Below, piece after piece: positions 63,991-64,000 of a DNA stretch of 64,000 bases (positions within the stretch are counted from its first letter, which is position 1; each line of letters opens with the position of its first letter). This DNA comes from Porphyromonas canoris. GTDB taxonomy: Bacteria; Bacteroidota; Bacteroidia; Bacteroidales; Porphyromonadaceae. The notes under the pieces are model-generated. The model searched no databases and was not told the DNA's origin. It worked only from the letters and a program-made list of their open reading frames with translations. A program made the position numbers and the translations under genes. The stretch spans positions 835,027 through 899,026 of the forward strand of contig NZ_JQZV01000013.1 in the NCBI RefSeq assembly GCF_000769115.1, written 5' to 3'.

Positions 63991-64000
63991 CAGAGCAAAA

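Overview
The window is chromosomal DNA of a member of the Bacteroidota, most likely order Bacteroidales and close to Porphyromonas. The reasons are the family-restricted genes (DUF4270, DUF4296 and DUF5686 proteins, a stand-alone GT5-like domain, a bacterial GH3 protein, a DksA-like protein without its zinc cysteines), nearly absent Shine-Dalgarno sequences, and repeated promoters of the Bacteroidota type (TTG or TTTG, about 19-21 bp, then TAnnTTTG). The genus is an inference. I recognise 44 intact protein genes, one possible partial gene at the left edge and one tRNA-Ser(GCU). There is no complete insertion sequence, prophage, CRISPR array or rRNA.

Layout. 1-673: flavodoxin. 1098-10397 (minus): a compact six-gene unit, beta-mannosidase, cutC, gnd, zwf, pgl, ppk, joining mannoside cleavage, the oxidative pentose phosphate pathway and polyphosphate synthesis. 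10997-16632 (plus): nadE, an ABC-F ATPase, an outer-membrane barrel and an ArgC-like protein without the catalytic cysteine. 16771-28144 (minus): a CoA-transferase, then, after a terminator, a long unit read as panD, clpP, clpX, recQ, DUF3298 protein, rsmG, metallo-hydrolase, gcvP. 28634-34079: secreted GH3-family glycosidase (plus), malate dehydrogenase (minus), DUF5686 outer-membrane protein (plus). 34902-41285 (plus): His-rich secreted protein followed by a complete RND metal-efflux system. 41413-45050 (minus): nucleoside transporter, DUF4270 lipoprotein and its GT5-like partner. 45598-57166 (minus): housekeeping unit ileS, dksA-like, lspA, DUF4296, ligA, dnaE, trxA. 57640-60751: small conserved protein and GH3 adenylase-like protein (plus), mltG (minus). 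60843-64000: tRNA-Ser, a small membrane-anchored protein, a lipoprotein carbonic anhydrase and a secreted protein with a calcium-loop-like motif.

The most unusual feature is not a gene. Five large intergenic regions (near 0.9, 10.7, 28.4, 45.4 and 57.4 kb) each hold an array of four or five degenerate repeats with an exact 21-bp period. Each unit carries a dyad core close to CAAGSCTTG. All five arrays are preceded at a nearly fixed phase by a motif close to GAACGTGTTTA and end in a diverged last unit. They sit only between transcription units, never inside one. A decayed sixth copy and a different ~22-bp array lie near 34.3-34.5 kb. I know of no described element of this form.

Other points of note are an isoleucyl-tRNA synthetase whose HxGH signature reads GIHH, an ArgC-like protein with Ser at the catalytic Cys position, a GT5-like protein without the KTGG motif, and a DUF5686 gene whose promoter predicts a nearly leaderless mRNA.
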